From Epiperipatus broadwayi (lineage: Eukaryota; Onychophora; Udeonychophora; Euonychophora; Peripatidae), in the NCBI GenBank assembly GCA_028023455.1, contig JAQFVV010006231.1, positions 4,044,036 through 4,108,035 on the forward strand: DNA of 64,000 bases, given 5' to 3'. The notes beneath the pieces were generated by a model, which was given only the letters and a program-made list of their open reading frames with translations, ran no database searches and was not told the origin of the DNA. The stretch's first letter is position 1, and each line of letters begins with the position of its first letter. The position numbers were made by a program, and so were the translations under genes. Below are positions 54,560 to 63,180 of the stretch, one piece after another.

Positions 54560-54944
54560 CTATATATTTTTTATTAATTATACTGTAAAACATCTTAATA
54601 AACAAATATTTCAATACACTAAAACCAACATAAATTATTTTATTTACCTTTTTTTTTTTTTTTTTAAATTTCTATCACAAAACAAAAACATTACTAGGAT
54701 AGTCATTATCAAAATACTCATGTTTTATATCCATTTCTTTTTTTTAATATATCTGCATTTGAACATAAATTAATTGCTCTATAAGTCCAATTATTAACAA
54801 TATTCATTTTACAATTATTATCAATACCTAAATTCCAATTATTTAATAAATCATAAAATGTTTTTTTTTCTATAAACACAAGTTTCTATTTCAATCTATT
54901 ATTATTCATTATTTTTTTAATTCTAACATCTTTTTCCATAGTAA
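54560..54944 (-). pseudogene. Penelope RT, C-terminal palm/thumb fragment
   Basis: On the minus strand KFTMEKD runs straight into VRIKKIMNNN, followed by a KLVFIEK-like YRKPTF box and a NNWNL segment. This fits the region after the RT active site in Penelope elements (FT.E.......V.I......YRKPT). The uninterrupted joint KFTMEKD-VRIKK is the empty-site proof that the plus-strand copy has an insertion at this point. Confidence 0.7.
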
Positions 54945-55072
54945 ATTTAATCGGTACTGTTCTATTAGATCATGTCATCCGCTTGATAGTGTTGTTGCTA
55001 TACAAAAACACATAAATATAACATTACCCGGCCCACCCTATTATTCGTGAAAGAATAATAATCGTACAGGTT

Positions 55073-55780
55073 AATGTAATTCATTTATTTCCTTAATAAT
55101 ATTTACTGGAACAATTTTACGTAAACATACGTTATTGCAAATCTTCTATTATAGTAGAATTCCCCATGTATGCCAGCGTTGTCTGGCAAAACCTTCCTCC
55201 CTCTCCGCAAACTTTACAAAGTCTACTAGTATTGCTTGAGAGATAGCTAACAACATCGTGGTGGAAAAAATGCTGTTAATGCTTTAATTACTGAACTTTC
55301 TTTTACTTTTTTGGGTCATTTTTGAAAAGAAAAAAAATATTAATTGATTGATTGATTTATTACAATAGCTATCTTTGAAAAAGTATGTGTATGAATATTA
55401 ATGGCACACCTATTAAGAATAATTAATAATTTCCAATTCAATCATTTGGTTTTTTTTTTAAGATTAATAAATGTATTCTTTGGACAATTTCTTTTGGTCT
55501 CTGGATAGAACTATGAAAAATTTCACAGTCAATACATTTTATTCCAAAGGCTTAATGTAATTCAATGATTACCTTAATCAATTCCTATAATTTAGAGAAC
55601 AATTTTACACTACCAAAAACTTAAAAAGCTTTAATTACAAGTGGCCAAAAATTTCATCTTAGTCCGGCAATGTAGGGCAGATGGTATGCCTTTTCACATC
55701 CACAAGAATTAAAACTTTATCAATTGACCTACATTATTGCAAAGATTCTATTAGAATAGAATTAATTCCATGTGCACGTC
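55073..55780 (+). repeat. Internal partial direct duplication within the inserted element
   Basis: TTAATGTAATTCATTTATTT, then GAACAATTTTAC, then TTATTGCAAATCTTCTATTA (55073-55175) recurs as TTAATGTAATTCAATGATTA, GAACAATTTTAC and TTATTGCAAAGATTCTATTA (55553-55775). The spacing between the shared blocks differs, so the second copy has been expanded or the first shortened. Confidence 0.55.
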
Positions 55781-56121
55781 GGCTTCTGTGGACGACAGTT
55801 GCCCCAATTTCAACCTGTCAGCCATTTTATTTGTCACGGACATGTTCTCGTACAAATGTGACTTTTCGCATGAGCTTGTCAAAATCTTGCTTGGACATAC
55901 CCTTTCCAAATTTTTTGAAGGTTCCATGTTGAGTATGGAAACATGACAACGGGTTGACAATTGTTAGGAGGTAATAGTAGGTCAGATGACTTGTAAGCTA
56001 ATCCCTTTGACATGCATGTTTGAAAAGTTCTGGCAGGCTGAAGTCCACATACCCTTACACGATACTGTAGTGATCTTTGAATTGTGACCATTGGGATAAA
56101 GTGTATAACACTAAAACAGAC

Positions 56122-56305
56122 CAGCTGCCGATAAACAGCATCTTTTCTGTGCTTTATAGCATAGAAATAATGCCATCGGTGATGGCTGCCGCACTTAAAC
56201 AGCCACTTTCTGTGCTTTTGCATAGATATATAGGCCTAGAAGGCTGCGGCTGTGTAAACAGCATATTTATGTGCTTTTGCATATAAATAGCACCATCAAG
56301 CAGCT
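56122..56305 (+). repeat. Three ~60-bp tandem units next to the right terminal repeat
   Basis: Three consecutive units each begin with a CTGC-rich block and continue to AAACAGC...TCTGTGCTTT..GCATA: CAGCTGCCGATAAACAGC, CTGCCGCACTTAAACAGC and CTGCGGCTGTGTAAACAGC. The next CAGCTGA joins the terminal repeat. Subterminal tandem repeats are often transposase binding sites, but that is inference here. Confidence 0.7.
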
Positions 56306-56329
56306 GACATGATCGAATAGAACAGTACC

Positions 56330-56745
56330 ACTTACTCTTATTTTCCTTACTATTAATATTCTTCAAAAAGCTATCTGCCTTTCTTTCATTTCCATTAAAC
56401 AACACAAAATAATCACCTACATATCTTACATAAAAAAATTGGCTTACTATTACAACAATTAAAATACTTTCTCTCAAAATTACACATATAAAAACTAGTG
56501 CTAAAAACCACTTAAATTATTTCCCATACTTAAACCACCTTTCTGTTTATAAAAACTATTTCTATATTTAAAAATAACATCCTTACAACAAATCATTAAA
56601 ATTTCATATAATTGATAACTTTCAATTTTTAATTTAATTTTCCTTTTATATATAAATCAATAACTTTATTAATAGCAATTTCCACATCAATATTAATATA
56701 CATACTAACAATATCTAATATAAACAATTCAAAACAAAACAACAC
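56330..56745 (-). pseudogene. Penelope RT, N-terminal half of the catalytic domain
   Basis: On the minus strand the frame holds ILDIVSMYINIDVEIAINKV (the motif with the first catalytic aspartate, D..S.Y.NI), then LKIESYQLYEILMICC. Next comes FYKQKGGLSMGNNLSGF, the Penelope hallmark usually DGL.MG.PLS. After frame loss it has FFYVRYVGDYFVLFNGNE, the YVDD catalytic box with the first D changed to G. The plus-strand copy has N at the same place, so the ancestor was almost surely YVDD. Stops and a frameshift separate the blocks. Confidence 0.85.
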
Positions 56746-56829
56746 TCTCCATATAGTAGTGCCATCTTGTGCTAACAAGAGCAATAGTGATCATGTGATG
56801 TTTAGTGGTTTAATATCTAATATAATGAA

Positions 56830-57379
56830 ATATACATTCTTAAATTCTTTACTTTCCAAAAATATATTCCAATGAGACTAAGTATTAATAATCATAACAC
56901 ATATAAAAATATTTCAAAAAGATCTAAAAAAAGGTTTTTAAAAGATATGCAAATTTATATGAGAAAAATATTGTTAAGAATATATATTTTGTTAAATTAG
57001 ATATTATTATGTTTACTAATATTGACATGGAAGTTGCTATTAATAATGATATTTAATTGTATATAAAAGCTAGAAAAATTAAATTAAGAATTGAAAGTTA
57101 TCAATTATATGACATTTTAATGAATGTTTGTAAGGTTGTTATTTTTGAATATCAAATTTTTATAAACAAAAAGATGGTTTAAGTATGGGGAAATAGTTTA
57201 AATGTTTTTTTAGAAACAGTTTAAGTATTTTAATAGTTGTAATAGTATGCTGATTTTTTATGTAAGATATGTAAATGATTATTTTGTGGTGTTTAATGGA
57301 AATGAAAAAAAAAGCAGATAATTATTGATCTGCATTAATTGTAAGAAAGATAAGATTAAGTTTACTATGGAAAAAGATG
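56830..57379 (+). pseudogene. Penelope RT, N-terminal half, plus copy
   Basis: KLDIIMFTNIDMEVAINND (about 56994-57052) is the first-aspartate motif. KDGLSMG (57170-57190) is the Penelope DGL.MG box. FYVRYVNDYFVVFNGNEKK (57256-57312) is the catalytic YVDD box with the first D changed to N. KFTMEKD (about 57358-57378) ends at the insertion point. Several stops and frame changes lie between. It is collinear with 56330-56745 on the other strand. Confidence 0.85.
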
Positions 57380-57907
57380 GCACTACTATATGGAGAGTTT
57401 TGCTATATTTTGAATTGTTTAATAACAATTATTGTGCTAGTATGAGATAGTGATCATGTGATGTTGAGTGGTTTAACACCAATCCTGCCTAAGAGGATAG
57501 TGGTGGCTATGGTTGTTAAAAAGCCAAAGACACCAAAATGTATGGGTACTGAATTGAGTTCAGACCCATATGACTATATAAGCTATTGAGCTTGGGTTGA
57601 AAATATTAATAGTGTTTTCAATTTCAATCTCATAGTTTTGTAGTTAAATAGAGTTAAAAGATGGGTGCTGGAGGGTTGCATTGGATCCTAAGATCTAGGT
57701 GCAGTGCTCTCCAATCCAAGACTCCTCACTGATGAAGGCCACAAGCCAGAAACTAGTCTGGGGATATTGGATGAGTAGGCACTAGATAGGGATTTTATGC
57801 ACAAGCCTTCTGGCATCCATTGATTGCTCTTGTTAGCACAAGATGGCACTACTATATGGAGAGTTTTGCTGTATTTTGAATTGTTAATAATATTGATTAT
57901 GTAGATG
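57380..57907 (+). mobile_element. Retrozyme-like pseudo-LTR insert with hammerhead ribozyme
   Basis: The uninterrupted paralogue (54560-54944) joins KFTMEKD to VRIKK directly, so this block is an insertion. AGATG lies on both sides (57375-57379 and 57903-57907). The insert is longer than one unit: about 52 bp starting GATGGCACTACTATATGGAG occurs at 57376 and again at 57842, a period of 466 bp. Within the unit are TTGTGCTAGTATGAG near its start and its near complement CTCTTGTTAGCACAA near the end, a TATATAAG box (57573), and a hammerhead ribozyme. One unit plus an overlap is what copying from a tandem or circular RNA would leave. It is the same pseudo-LTR sequence that borders both Penelope copies. 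It has no coding capacity of its own. Confidence 0.75.
57714..57772 (+). ncRNA. Hammerhead ribozyme (type I, Penelope pseudo-LTR)
   Basis: Core boxes are CTGATGA (57729-57735) and GAAA (57749-57752). The cleavage triplet is GTC with the scissile bond after C57758. Stem I pairs TCCTCA (57723-57728) with TGGGGA (57759-57764), one G-U. Then comes an internal loop AGAC/TAT and a second helix ATCCA (57714-57718) with TGGAT (57768-57772). Stem II is GGC/GCC around CACAA, with an A-A mismatch next to the core. Stem III is two pairs with a TA loop; its sequence ACTAGT is self-complementary, so two molecules could form a six-pair stem III, as described for Penelope and retrozyme hammerheads. Conserved core positions are all present. 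Self-cleavage is expected but untested. Confidence 0.85.
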
Positions 57908-58130
57908 TTAGAATTAAAAAAAATAATGAATAATAATAGATTGATAATAGAAACTTGTGTTTATAAAAAAAAAAACATTTTATAGTTTATTAAATAATTG
58001 GTATTCAGATATTGATAATAGTTGTAAAATGAATATTGTTAATAACCGAATTCATAGAGAAATTAATTTATGTTCAAATGAAGATATATTAAAAAATGAA
58101 ATGGATATTATAAAACATTAGTATTTTATA
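57908..58130 (+). pseudogene. Penelope RT, C-terminal part, plus copy
   Basis: After the insert the frame resumes with VRIKK, then ETCVYKKKTFYSLLNNW, matching the YRKPTF...NW block of Penelope RTs. NNRIHREINLCSNEDILKNE follows, the helical region that leads towards the endonuclease. Frame is lost at A runs and stops appear. It is collinear with the minus copy. Confidence 0.65.
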
Positions 58131-58308
58131 AATGACTATCTTAATAATGTTTTTGTTATGTTATAGAAATTTTAAAAATATATATAATAGGTAAAAATAA
58201 ATAAGATTAATAATAATAAAATAATTTACTGTTAGTTTTTAATGTATCAAAATATTTGTTTATTAAGATTAAGAAGATTTTTAGTATAATTACTAAAAAA
58301 TATGATAT

Positions 58309-58641
58309 ATGGTTTATAAAAAGAAATGTTTAAATTTATTGATTAATAATAATAATGATTATGTTTTAGATATAATGAATTCAGTTTATATTATTAAATG
58401 TTTAGATTGTCTTAAGGTTTATAGGGATGTTTCATATATTGGATCAACAAAGAATAAAATTAACTACAAGATTAAAGCAACATTTAAATGATAGGAATTC
58501 TGCAATTTATGAGCATATGAATCAATTGGGATATAAATATTTTAGAATAGAATCATTGGAATGTATTAAGTCGTGCTATGAGATAATTATAAAGGAGAGT
58601 ATTTACATTTATGAAATGATGCCACTAATTAATAATTTTTA
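58309..58641 (+). pseudogene. GIY-YIG endonuclease domain of the plus Penelope copy
   Basis: SVYIIKCLDCLKVYRDVSYI (58381-58440) is followed by GSTKNK. After a one-base frameshift near 58460 come TRLKQHLNDRNSAIYEHMNQ, LGYKYFRIESLE and an EIIIKESIYIYEMMPLINNF tail with a stop at 58641. This is a full GIY-YIG module of the Penelope type: the KCxxC pair, the Y-x-G catalytic segment, the R..QH helix, the EH segment and the E of the C-terminal (K)E..YI helix. Only the frameshift clearly breaks it. It supplied target cleavage for the element. Confidence 0.85.
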
Positions 58642-59074
58642 AAATGAAAAAAAGGAAAATAATCGTTTTGTGTTAATGATTTATTTAGTGTGGAGTATTT
58701 AAAGAATGAACTTAGAGAATAAGTTTAAAAGAAATTTAAAGTTATAGAGAGGAGAGATGAAAGGTAATATAAATTTTTGGGTTTTATTTTTATTTTATAT
58801 TATTTTTAATTTTATTTTTTATTGGTATTTTGTATTGTTATTTTTTATTTTTTATAAGGAATATCTGTATTTATATATTTATGTGTTATTGTTTTTATAT
58901 ATATTTTAGTTGCATTGAAAAAGACTACAATAAGATAAAGTCAAAACATTGGTGGAATATTTTGATGTAATAAATCAAGTTTTATAAAGAAGATACATAT
59001 GTGTGTGAATTATTTATTCATTGAAATTAATGGACTATTTTTTAAAATAAAATCTTTGTTCTAGTTTGTTTGTG

Positions 59075-59897
59075 TGTGTAGCGCAATTGTCCTCAAAGCT
59101 GTGTATTTTTACCAAATAGATAAATAAGAATGAACGAGCTTAGCACTTTCGAAAGGTCCAGCCTTCATAATCATAGCTTGATTGCTAATACGGTTAACAA
59201 TATGCAAATTTATGCTAAATATGCTAGACGTTCCATTTCCTTGATAAAGCATAGCATGTCTTTCCTGTTTATGACGTCTTTGTCTCTGGAGATGAAAAAG
59301 GCTTCTTGACTATTCTTTTGAGGTCATATCTCTCTCTTTCTCTCTGCACATGATTGTGGGGTTATCTGGAATACACTCATAGTGGCTTGTGTTCTGATGC
59401 TGAAAGAAAAACAAATAGGTGGAAGGATGATTAAAGGCCCTATTGAATGAGTATTTGTATTGTACCAATCGCATGGACAAGGATGTTGTTTTCATCATAG
59501 TCATAGCATCCTTGTCCATGCGATTGGCACAACACAAATATTCATACAATAGTCTTCAATCATCCTTCCACCTATTCGGTTTTCTTTCAACACAAGAACA
59601 CAAGCCACAATGAGTGTATTCCAAATAACCCCACAATCATGTGCAGAGAGAGACATGACTTCAAAAGAAAAATCAAGGAAGCCTTCTTCAACTCCAGAGA
59701 CAGACCCCATAAACAGGAAAGACACATGCTATGCTTTATCGAGGAAATGTAACATCTAGCATATTTAGCATAAATTTGCATATCATAAACCGTATTAGCA
59801 GTCAAGCTATGATTATGAAGGCTGGACCCTAAGCTCATTCGTTCTTATTTATCTATTTGATAAAAATACACAGCTTTGAAGACAACTACGCTACACA
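59075..59897. mobile_element. Foldback element: near-perfect ~400-bp inverted arms
   Basis: The left arm 59075-59485 (starting TGTGTAGCG) is matched in reverse complement by 59507-59897 (ending CGCTACACA), with a loop of only about 20 bases. The tip CCAATCGCATGGACAAGGAT and its complement are identical. Arms contain segments less AT-rich than the surroundings. In the right arm a frame (59638-59750, +) reads CRERHDFKRKIKEAFFNSRD, weakly like the C-terminal helix of GIY-YIG nucleases (R+.KIKEA). The element may therefore have copied part of a Penelope-type gene; this is tentative. It starts about 65 bp after the Penelope 3' end. No target duplication was recognised. Confidence 0.85.
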
Positions 59898-61557
59898 TGC
59901 AAGCGAAATAGAATATATATATATATTTCCCCAAAGTAGAATAATTTATTTGACTTAATAAAAGTTTGTGTTTGTGTATAGGAAGCTTATTTATTCAAAA
60001 ATATTAATGCCCTTTTTTAAATTAGTATACTCTCTTTCAATTTTTATAAGTAATTAATTAATTTTCTAATACAATAAAAAGATTCCATTACAAAATATTA
60101 ATTTTACTTAATTGCAATAAAATCAAATTAACAAATATTGTTAAATTACATCATTTATATGAATACTTATAATTGTTATCTTTCTTCTAATCCCATCTTT
60201 ACAATTTGTATGACTATAAAACCTATTCCTTTTAGATATAATAAAAGTTCTAGTTTGTAGTATATAAAATTCTATTATTTCAATTTTATTATATTTTTTT
60301 GCTAGTAGTATGAAAAGGGCAAACTATTGGAACAAATATTTATAATGCTACTGTAAGTAATTTCAGTCTATATTCTAAAGTCTTACACTCTTTCTATAGA
60401 GAAGATAATAAGAAAACTCTGCAACTCATCCAACTCTAATCTTCATGGAAATCAAAAAAAAAAATGCGTTTTGAGATTTATATCATGTATCTTCTTTGCA
60501 CAGAATATGTTTCTAAAAAAAGTTAAGATATATATTTAACAATCACAAAAATAATTTTGCAAAGCAATACTTAATATTATTAAGTACCATTCAATCACTA
60601 CTAATTTCCGGCAATCATATAATAATATTTTATCTATTCATTAAATTTTCAACATAGTAAGTGGAAGTATTTTATAAGGGTTAACTTCTATGGAGTTTGA
60701 AATGATATTATTGTCAAGACAAATATGAATGTCACTAACATCATCTATTTTATTATTACCCAATATAAATATTAAAAAAAAGTAAAATAAAAGTAGTTGT
60801 AAGATGATAAAACTATAAAAAGATATAGACTGTTTTCATAAAAATTATTGTAAAAAAAGATTAACAGTACTAATCTCAGTACAAAATAATACATACATAA
60901 TATTGATGAAAATGAATATTTACAGCATCACAAATTTGTTTAACCTTTGCTCGATAATTGTGATCACATAAAATCAACTTCGTCCATATCTTTGTTACAC
61001 TCTTTAAAACAGTTGCATAACTTACTATTTGCCACATTAGTTTAACTATCATAGTTTTATTCATAATAAAAAGATATCTATCAGCTTATTAATGTAATAA
61101 AACAGCTGAATTTGTATCCATAATATCAATACAACTTCTATATTATAAAATACTGTATTGTAAATAACTACTTGAATTACAATTCATTTCTATTTTGTAA
61201 AATGTGTTCATCCTTATTTGTATTGCTAATTTGACTAAATGCACCAAAATTTTGCAATCTATTATTTATTTTTGTTTTCAACTCCATGGTTAATCATGCA
61301 TGTTAATTTTTCATCATTTTCTCATGTTTTGTTTTTTTTTTTAAATCTACATAAGCACTTATAATATCTTTAATGAAGAAAATAATTAACAATCAAAATG
61401 ATAGCGTTATATGCTACAATTTAATATATGAATTCCTGTTTTACTTTGAATTGTTTACATTTTCTTCATAAATTTCTGCTATATAAATTATTTTTAAATA
61501 GTACTATATTCAACTTTCCAATGTCTGCTTATACTGGAGTATGAAAAAATAGATATC
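59898..61557. other. AT-rich intergenic DNA, no gene seen
   Basis: Nothing recognisable. Confidence 0.55.
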
Positions 61558-61708
61558 AATTGATATAAGTATTAGGAATGCTGAATAAGAAAAGTTTAAG
61601 AATAAAAGTTTTATTATCTTACGCTGAGCAGCTTTCAATATCTTGATCTATATCAAAAGCTGCTCTGCATAAGATAATAAAATTGTTATTCTTAAGCTTA
61701 TATCAATT
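61558..61708. mobile_element. Short hairpin MITE
   Basis: Ends AATTGATATAAG and CTTATATCAATT are exact inverted repeats. Inner arms AAGAATAAAAGTTTTATTAT, CTTACGCTGAGCAGCTTT and their near-complements pair almost fully around a loop near 61650. The left side has about 30 extra bases between the outer and inner parts (61570-61600). It is 151 bp long and non-coding; superfamily not assigned. Confidence 0.7.
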
Positions 61709-62859
61709 ACAATTATATAAGTTAACCAATGTATATAGAATTAAAATATCAATAAACTATATTTCATATCATATACATTAACACAAGAATAAAGCCCTGA
61801 GCTTAATCTCAGAGTTAAATGAAATCCTGCATGATGCATTTCTGTATTAAAAAAATAAGTTTGCTTAATGTTATCTAAAATATAATTTATTCAAGTCTCA
61901 ACAAGATCATTTACAAAAATAAGTCACACTTAATCATTATAGATCATCCCTTTTTTAATTTAAAAAAAAAATGCTGTGCTAAAATCTATAAATAAAAAAA
62001 ATGCAAAAGTTTATAAATATTGATATGAATGTACCAATAATCTTTTTTACTCTTTCAGCAGTCTTTCTTTTCGAAATGATCCAAAAAAATATAATACATG
62101 AAAATAATATGTACATAATTGTGATTTTACTGTTGTTCAAAATGTTTTATGGATTGTGATCAAAAAAAATACAAATAGTAGGACAAAAAAAAAAATCTGT
62201 AAAAAGTACAAATAAATAATACGAAAGTAAACAAAAACTTAAAATTCTACAGTTATTATAGAAAATGTCATTACTCATGGCTGCACAACTTTATTTACAT
62301 CCCCCCCCCCTCACAATATTTAACTTTGAAATTTCTTTAATTAATATGACTTTTCCTTATTTTTATAGTTGTTTTTTTTTTTTAAATTAACATTAATAAA
62401 TATCTTTTGTCTTTTAAGTATAGAATAGCAATGTTTTGTTGCCCTCTCCCCTGCAATTCCTTTGGCAGATATAAATTAATCCTTTTGTAAAAAATCTCCC
62501 TTGAAAAAAAAAATTGAATTCATTATAGTATTAACCTTATGGGGGTTGCAGGTGATCTGAGAGATACAAGCAAACATTTTTCTTAAATATTTTTACATAT
62601 GATGAATGCCTATCATGACTAGCTATGCATTTGTATGTGATAAATGTTACACGGTAATAATTAAGCTGTTAGTTTGGTATCACGTGTTTCATAAGAATGT
62701 ACGATATTCAATAGTAAATTGTATCTGAGATATCGAACTTCTGAAGTTAGTGTTGGTGTAACTGTGAAAATAATTTCTAAAATGTTATTAAAAAAATTTT
62801 AAAATTATCTATTTTATAAAGGTAAATTTGTGTTTACATTTTTTTTTTCTTCACATTTC
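61709..62859. other. AT-rich intergenic DNA, no gene seen
   Basis: No gene. A 10-base C run lies near 62302. A slightly G+C-richer patch at 62530-62765 has no match. Confidence 0.55.
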
Positions 62860-63180
62860 AGCTCATATTTGTAATTAATATATCTCTTGGATATATTCTT
62901 ATATTGCTGCAATTTCTCTGATCACAACATCCATATTTTTATATTTCTTTAAAAATTCTAGATTGTAATTGAAAATAAGTAAAAAATCAAATATTTTATC
63001 AGTTTTTATTTTATCTTTGTTTTGCAGAACATATAATTAATGAATGTATCTCTCAGATATAGTGCAATTTTTGACCATGACCTTTATATTTTTATATTTC
63101 TTGGTTTAATAATCTCTAGATTGTAAAAGAAAATCAATAAAAGTGTATGTATTTTATTATATAAATATAATAAAAGTAAA
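62860..63180 (+). repeat. Diverged tandem duplication, period about 160 bp
   Basis: The block TAATTAATATATCTCT...CCATATTTTTATATTTCTTT...TCTAGATTGTAATTGAAAAT (62873-62980) recurs as TAATTAATGAATGTATCTCT...CTTTATATTTTTATATTTCT...TCTAGATTGTAAAAGAAAAT (63036-63137). Non-coding. Confidence 0.6.

Larger units (their letters stand above)
54953..56329. mobile_element. DNA transposon with 8-bp target duplication, inserted in Penelope RT
   Basis: Ends are long imperfect inverted repeats: GGTACTGTTCTATTAGATCA at the left against the complement of TGATCGAATAGAACAGTACC at the right, extending about 40 bp. The 8 bases outside are ATTTAATC and ACTTACTC. The uninterrupted Penelope copy reads ACTTAATC at this spot, so each side has one mutation from a true 8-bp duplication. 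The GGTACT ends and 8-bp duplication agree with Merlin, whose member at 32497 begins GGTACTTA; hAT also makes 8-bp duplications. No transposase is recognisable. Inside are a three-unit tandem repeat (56122-56305) and two related segments (about 55073-55175 and 55553-55775). The open frames near 55681-56223 show no family resemblance. Confidence 0.8.
52830..56785 (-). mobile_element. Penelope-like retroelement, minus-strand copy (interrupted)
   Basis: Read on the minus strand from 56785 it has the end of a pseudo-LTR (GTTAGCACAAGATGGCACTA), the first half of an RT, a foreign insertion (54953-56329), the RT palm end, a GIY-YIG endonuclease, and a 3' untranslated part. That part contains a second insertion (53073-54039) and ends in GTAATAAATCAAGTTTTGTA near 52850. 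Without the insertions it is collinear with the plus-strand copy 56786-59010, including the 3' sequence TTGAAAAAGACTTTAATAGG and CGAAACGTTGATGG. RT plus a C-terminal GIY-YIG nuclease is the defining layout of endonuclease-bearing Penelope-like elements. The copy is 5'-truncated and dead. Confidence 0.85.
56786..59010 (+). mobile_element. Penelope-like retroelement, plus-strand copy with ribozyme insert
   Basis: Starts head to head with the minus copy: TAGTGATCATGTGATGTTTA at about 56792 is a truncated pseudo-LTR start that recurs inside the insert at 57442. Then come the RT N-half (56830-57379), a 528-bp insert with a hammerhead (57380-57907), the RT C-half (57908-58130), the GIY-YIG domain (58309-58641) and a 3' part. 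The 3' part has the stem-loop-like TTGAAAAAGACTACAATAAG and ends near GTAATAAATCAAGTTTTATA. Head-to-head truncated pairs joined at the pseudo-LTR are a known outcome of Penelope insertion. The element is 5'-truncated and dead. Confidence 0.85.

Noticed and set aside
55681-56223. Overlapping frames of 69-114 codons on both strands
   Set aside because: They overlap each other in opposite strands inside a transposon of otherwise non-coding nature, partly over tandem repeats, and match no family I know. Kept only as part of the element description.
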